Assembly: GCF_000485595.1 (NCBI RefSeq)
Contig: NW_014577136.1
Location: forward strand, 869,763 to 913,596
DNA length: 43,834 nt
Reading direction: 5' to 3'
From: Priapulus caudatus
Taxonomy: Eukaryota > Priapulida > Priapulimorpha > Priapulimorphida > Priapulidae
Shown: positions 26,273-43,834 of the stretch, one piece after another
Position numbering within the stretch: position 1 is the first letter of the stretch
Layout of the letters: every line of letters starts with the position of its first letter
Made by a program: the position numbers and the translations under genes
Notes under the pieces: model-generated
Told to the model about the DNA's origin: nothing
The model's database searches: none
The model's input: the letters and a program-made list of their open reading frames with translations, nothing else

Positions 26273-28011
26273 GCATGTTAAGGGTATTATCCATAAAGCC
26301 GTGAATGACTATACTTAAATATTGATTCTCACGCCTGAACACATCCTATCGAGTGTAAACAATATAAATACCGGCATGTATGCAGAGATTGGCACGTTGA
26401 ATGTAAATTTGACCTTTTCACCTTGTCGAAATTTAATGGTATCGGAAACCATTTACTCCTCTGTTAACCTCTGAAAGGCAGACGGTTCAGTATGTTGCTA
26501 GTCCGCACGCCAGCAAGGGCGAGTGGCTCTGTCAGACAGGGTAAGATAATAGATAATATAGCCAATTATGCAAGAAACACCCTACGTACCCTGCTTCGTG
26601 GAGCACGTGTATATGAATTTCAAAGTGTCTAGTGCCTTGGTGTGAATAAACAATGTGTGTGTATTATGTTAATTTGATAAGCACCGTTCGCCCTTCGGCG
26701 AAATAGTGCGACTCTGTAATAACGATTGCGTTTGTGTTGTTTCTTTATTAGTTTTTTTGTTTGTTAACAAAACTCGTTCGTGCATTTCTTGCTTTGCGGC
26801 CAAGCTGCGCAGTGTGACTGTTTGCGACATCTTGGTGTTTGACTGTAATTAACAAATCTTTGTTTTGGTAATAGACCAGGGTGTGACATTGCATCGGGCA
26901 GTTAGTAAATGAATTTGTTAACGTTGCCATGCTAACAATTCTCTCGCATTTGCGAAGATGTATTCACATACTCATGTTCACTTGTGCGGGAGAATATCAT
27001 AGTTACAATTAACTAATTGGTTTGATTGGAAGATAATAATAATTATTCTGTATGGCTGTTATTATATGATATAAGTGGGAAGAGCATGCATGCAATCCTA
27101 GCTAAACGACAAGTAACTCGGTTCGCTATATTCGACGGAATAACACTTACAAATGCACAAGCCAGGTTTTTGCAATTTGCTAATTTATATATGTATATTC
27201 AATCGCATGTATTATATGCTACACGCTCGGACCGTGTCTCTAGGGGAAGCGGGTGAATCGGCAGGGTTTACGGAACATGTTAATAAACCTCACCATCTCT
27301 GTTTTCTAGTGAATGTTGATGTTGGTCACAGTTTGTTAACATGATGTTGGCTGTTTTTACTGAACGTGCTCAAAGTCAAACTTTCCGTGACACAGACTAG
27401 TTTCCGACCGATTTGTCGACTGACGAAATCCCGTGTGATGACACACGGGTCTTTATCATTTAAATAATGGAATTATTCGATAACATAATAGCAGGAGTGG
27501 ATAATAGAGACTCTATTATCCACTCCTGATAATAGACTTAGGAGGGAGAAGACACCGAATGCAGAATTACTGCTTAAGTATAGTCGATCTGAGGGCAGGT
27601 TACTGTGGTGTCTCGGCGCGAAGTCACCATCGTGTTGTAGTTCTGCACTAAATGTCTCCGTGTCATCAACTCTGGGTTGTCAGAAATAAAATGAGTTTAA
27701 CATTTATTCTTGGCATCGACTTTTCCACATAGAGCGGACCTCTCAACATGACGTGTGAGAAACTCATAACTTCACTGTCTCTCTCTGTTAACGGTTTACG
27801 TGTAATAGTCAGTGTTATGATCAACGTTAAATGCAATTTTGATTCTGACAAGGTGTCCCTGTGTGTGATACCGAGTGACTTATGCTCACTCTAATTAAAG
27901 CTGCTTGAAAAAGTTTCGACGAACAAAATTATACGCTCACGCGATCGACGGCATTGAACACAATAAAGAACACAAAAAGATCAAAGTTCAATTATTAAGT
28001 TTTTTTTACAG
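26273..28011. other. Intergenic DNA, no gene identified
   Basis: Apart from a perfect 37-bp palindrome (27492-27528), a short hairpin (CCCGTGTGATGACACACGGG, near 27431) and an isolated AATAAA at about 26645, nothing is recognised. Frames are short and lack family signatures. Confidence 0.5.
27492..27528. repeat. Perfect 37-bp palindrome
   Basis: CAGGAGTGGATAATAGAG and its exact complement are separated by a single A. The half-site CACTCCTGATAATA recurs near 41587, so this may be a tiny mobile or hairpin-derived element. Confidence 0.9.
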
Positions 28012-28028
28012 TTTATTATAGTTTTATT
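28012..28028 (-). terminator. Candidate poly(A) signals of the PP2A catalytic-subunit gene
   Basis: Two AATAAA hexamers on the minus strand (28012-28017 and 28023-28028) lie about 900 bp past the stop codon, beside a T-rich stretch. Another AATAAA at about 28478 would give a shorter 3' UTR. The choice between them is not decided by the sequence. Confidence 0.4.
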
Positions 28029-28923
28029 GTCCTGTTTACATGATGGTGATAGTAAAGCGCGAGGTTAAAATAGGAAAAACGAACAAACGAACGAATTGAC
28101 ACAACTCACTAGCCATCGCTTAACAAAATATCAACTAGTTCCTATATCGTCGTCGTTGCAATGGCGCCGACTCATTTTTTTCGCTTCTAAAAATCATTTC
28201 TAAGCAATGCGAGGCGGCGGCGGAGGCAGCTTGCAGCGGCCTTGCTTTTGGGCAATTAAATAAAACAAAAACACTGCCACTAAAGCTCACCTAGCGTGCG
28301 CGCGGGGGGGAGGGGGGCGTGTTCCCGCGACAGCGCCACCTATCCGTGACCACCGGCAGACGGTTTCTCGCGCGACGAAAAAAACATGCGGAGGCGACGA
28401 AGCCAACGAGGTAAATGCGCCCGAATAATCACGGCGGAGCGTCCGCCAGATCGTTGAAGAACCGACAAGCGTACATATCGTTTATTTTGTGTTGTTATTG
28501 TTTTTTCTCTACACATTCACGTCCACTGGTATGTATGTATGTATTAACGATCGTAACGGCTACGTGCTCGCGTACGCCCCCCTGGTGGCGATCGCCCGCC
28601 GCGCGAGGCATCGCGGAGTCTGCCGACATCGCTCCGGTACGAACGAAGCCTCGGTTGCCGTGGCGATGCGCGCCCGCTCGGACGAGAGACTGACGAGAGT
28701 GCGGTTACACGTATAGCGGCGGTGCGGTCGTCGCCGCGGCAACAGCAGCGGTCGCTGAAGCATCCTCTACTATCGCGCGACGATTGTGAATCTGTACATG
28801 GATGCAGCGCCGCGAGCGCGCGCGCACGCAGGACAATCGGGGGGCGAGCGACGCGCGACGTCGCCGCGGTGACGTTGCCGCGGCAACCCCGCGCGCGCGA
28901 TCTAAGGGAGGTCGTCGTTCTCT
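28029..28923 (-). other. Presumed 3' UTR and flank of the PP2A gene
   Basis: It follows the stop codon on the minus strand. Parts (28560-28900) are CpG-rich with CCGCGG-containing words, unusual for a 3' UTR, so a separate regulatory element or gene start here cannot be excluded. No coding exon was recognised. Confidence 0.35.
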
Positions 28924-42207
<13,284 letters not shown>

Positions 42208-42384
42208 ATTTCCTGAAATTCTTATATAACACAGCTCGTTCTTATTTAGTTAGTGATATGGCACGACTGACAGTTAGCGCCAGAGGTGCTGCTATTAAAC
42301 ACAAATAACTAAATTTACTAGTACGTTCGCATCAAACAACTACACTCCCTCGGAAAAATGGCCGCCGAAAATTTTATCGTCCCA

Positions 42385-42392
42385 TGACGTCA
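42385..42392. promoter_or_regulatory. Perfect CRE palindrome TGACGTCA
   Basis: Full 8-bp CREB/ATF site, about 178 bp upstream of the PP2A start codon. A functional CRE is known in the human PP2A-C alpha promoter, so conserved control is plausible but untested here. Confidence 0.7.
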
Positions 42393-42555
42393 TATCAAAA
42401 ATGTTTCTAAGTTGCCTGTAACGTATTATCACAACAATTAATATGTTTTAAACAAAAATATGACTTTCTGTAGGTTTGAATTACATATAGTACATTTTGA
42501 ATGTTAAAATACTTTAAAGTTTACATCCCAGTATAACTTATGCTGCCACCTAGCG

Positions 42556-42566
42556 TTCCTTTTCTC
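42556..42566 (+). promoter_or_regulatory. RACK1: 5'TOP-like pyrimidine initiator of RACK1
   Basis: TTCCTTTTCTC would give an mRNA starting with C and a pyrimidine run, and a 5' UTR of about 95 bases. RACK1 belongs to the TOP mRNAs in vertebrates, as ribosomal proteins do. The exact start site is inferred. Confidence 0.55.
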
Positions 42567-42567
42567 G

Positions 42568-42575
42568 GCCGCCAT
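42568..42575 (-). promoter_or_regulatory. YY1-type core ATGGCGGC
   Basis: GCCGCCAT on the plus strand, just downstream of the inferred RACK1 start, a common position for YY1 sites in ribosome-related genes. Confidence 0.5.
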
Positions 42576-42653
42576 AGTTGTTGGCCAACACATTTGTAAA
42601 GTTAGTGACACAATCCGGTGTCATCGGAACTTCACGAGTAATTGCGAGTAAGA

Positions 42654-42762
42654 ATGACAGAGCAATTAACTCACAGGGGTACCCTTAAAGGCCACAATGG
42701 CTGGGTTACCCAAATCGCGACCACTGCGATGTTTCCGGACATGATTCTTTCGTCGTCCCGAG
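42654..42762 (+). CDS. RACK1: RACK1 exon 1 (coding)
   Basis: 36 codons plus one base, donor CGAG|GTAAGT. It ends inside the SRDK motif of blade 1. Confidence 0.98.
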
Positions 42763-43590
42763 GTAAGTTATTTCATGCATTTCCATCTCTAAATCATTGT
42801 AGTGCGTCAGTGGAAGTGGATTGAGTGTGATTTACTCGGCGATGCGTTCTTACCATCTACTAGATTCATACTGAAAATGATCAGCTGAGTACTTACCCTC
42901 GTGCATGTACCACGTTTTGTTTTTGTCTCAAGTTGAGTGTCAAGTTTTCATTTCTCATTCAATATGTTGTTCTTACTTCCCGCAAATACAGTAACAATCT
43001 CTGTATAAACAAAACCTGCCATCAGATTTTCCTCATTCTAGACAAGACCGTGATCATGTGGAAGCTGACGCGCGACGATACGAACTACGGCGTCCCGCAG
43101 AAAGCCCTTCGCGGCCACGGTCACTTCGTGTCCGACGTCGTCATGTCGTCCGACGGCCAGTTCGCTCTCTCCGGATCGTGGGACGGCACTCTGCGCCTCT
43201 GGGATCTGAGCACGTAAGAGCGCACCCGCGCGCACCATTAATCCGCATCGGCAATAGTGGTATTTTTCGACGGGTGTATCGTTCCCATGGCATAAGAGCA
43301 CACCAAGTACCTAACCAGGCTGCATTAATCCACGGCGGCGTTTCGCCGTATCGATCCCGCGTCGGCGGCGTTTTTGCGCGCGCGCGGCACGACGCGATTC
43401 CGTCTGTCGTTTGCGCGCTTCTGAATGTTGGCGCTGTTGCAGTGGACAGACGACCCGTCGCTTCGTCGGCCACACGAAGGACGTACTGAGCGTGGCGTTC
43501 TCCGCCGACAACCGGCAGATTGTGTCGGCGTCGAGGGACAAGACCATCAAGCTGTGGAACACGCTCGGCGCTTGCAAGTACACCATCCAG
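42654..43590 (+). CDS. RACK1: RACK1, 5' part (three coding exons; gene continues beyond what is seen)
   Basis: RACK1 is a seven-bladed WD40 propeller on the 40S ribosomal subunit near the mRNA exit channel and a scaffold for PKC and Src signalling. Exons 42654-42762, 43042-43213 and 43443-43590 give 143 of about 317 codons, blades 1-3. The protein opens [20 protein letters not shown]. Blade ends are visible as [22 protein letters not shown] and [10 protein letters not shown], each with the GH...WD/WN signature. The second ATG-like codon upstream (TTG at 42642) is not needed. The remaining exons are not in the last 240 bases of the window. Confidence 0.98.
43042..43213 (+). CDS. RACK1: RACK1 exon 2
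   Basis: Acceptor TTCTAG, 172 bases, donor AC|GTAAGA. It encodes [20 protein letters not shown] and the complete second blade with the [13 protein letters not shown] signature. Confidence 0.98.
43443..43590 (+). CDS. RACK1: RACK1 exon 3
   Basis: Acceptor GCTGTTGCAG, 148 bases, donor CAG|GTAAGC. It encodes [20 protein letters not shown] and the third blade ending [14 protein letters not shown]. Confidence 0.98.
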
Positions 43591-43767
43591 GTAAGCTGCG
43601 ATGCACTGTACGGCACGACGCGAGTGCCTGTAAATTTTGCGCAATCGTAGTTTGGTACCCCGGCCGTCGTTTTCGTGAAATTATTTACAAAATTATTTAC
43701 GTTGCGTAGACCAGAGACTAGTCAGGATGCATGCATGCCATCTGTGTCTAGTATTATAAGCTGTGTA

Positions 43768-43795
43768 CGTATATATATATATATATATATATATA
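43768..43795. repeat. TA microsatellite
   Basis: Fourteen or so TA units directly before a CAGGG terminus. Confidence 0.95.
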
Positions 43796-43834
43796 CAGGG
43801 TTCTCCCTACGTTGCGCAAACGGGGCGCGCGCGC
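43796..43834. mobile_element. Start of a CAGGGTTCTCC-type MITE, cut by the window end
   Basis: CAGGGTTCTCC repeats the end of the 33381 element and likewise follows TATATA. The rest diverges and leaves the window. Confidence 0.5.

Larger units (their letters stand above)
42208..42653. promoter_or_regulatory. Bidirectional promoter between PP2A-C and RACK1
   Basis: 446 bp separate the two start codons. There is no TATA box at a useful position on the RACK1 side. It holds a perfect CRE, a YY1-type core and a pyrimidine initiator (separate entries), plus a second GGCCGCC word at 42359. Two housekeeping genes sharing one promoter is the simplest reading; independent core promoters are likely inside it. 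Confidence 0.75.

Overview
The window is eukaryotic and most likely metazoan. It carries spliced genes with GT/AG introns, two conserved animal housekeeping genes, an interstitial TTAGGG tract, a LINE remnant and many short foldback (MITE-like) DNA transposons. This suggests a marine-invertebrate type of genome, but I cannot name the lineage. There are no prokaryotic operons, CRISPR arrays or recognisable phage genes. The assembly itself is defective in places: it has a 10-N gap, a 4-kb near-exact duplication, and stretches full of single-base indels that look like unpolished long-read sequence.

Layout. 1-7.2 kb holds no recognised host gene. It contains foldback elements (1-361, 1756-1977, 2953-3492, 4131-4437), the 3' end of a LINE (about 2229-2866), microsatellites and a telomere-like tract inside an inverted repeat. 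7.25-25.46 kb is one locus present in three partial copies: U1 7256-13902, U2 13903-17866 and U3 17867-25461. Each is built from a 24-bp array, CA-rich DNA, a hAT-like MITE, candidate exons of an unidentified plus-strand gene, a 23-bp satellite array, a last exon ending in an acidic C-terminus, a 30-bp CCAAT-containing array and a CT tract. U2 and the matching part of U3 are identical over 3,964 bp apart from a patch of about 50 bp. 25.4-28 kb holds a TTAA-bounded element, a second copy of the 1756 MITE and a perfect 37-bp palindrome.

28.0-42.2 kb (minus strand) is the gene for the catalytic subunit of protein phosphatase 2A. All eight coding exons can be found and their phases join into the canonical 309 codons, but exons 3, 4 and 5 lie between exons 7 and 8. 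The N gap at 32751-32760 and a 46-bp overlap on its two sides show that this is a scaffolding error. Exons 4 and 5 are also broken by indels.

42.65-43.6 kb (plus strand) is the 5' half of RACK1 (three exons, WD repeats 1-3), divergently transcribed from the PP2A gene across a 446-bp shared promoter with a perfect CRE, a YY1-type core and a 5'TOP-like initiator. Both products act in signalling and translation control, so a shared housekeeping promoter is plausible. I found no convincing new enzymatic or defence system. The most notable items are the exon-order conflict, the stop-free 23-bp satellite inside an unidentified gene, the triplicated exon-6 fragment and several apparently uncharacterised MITE families.
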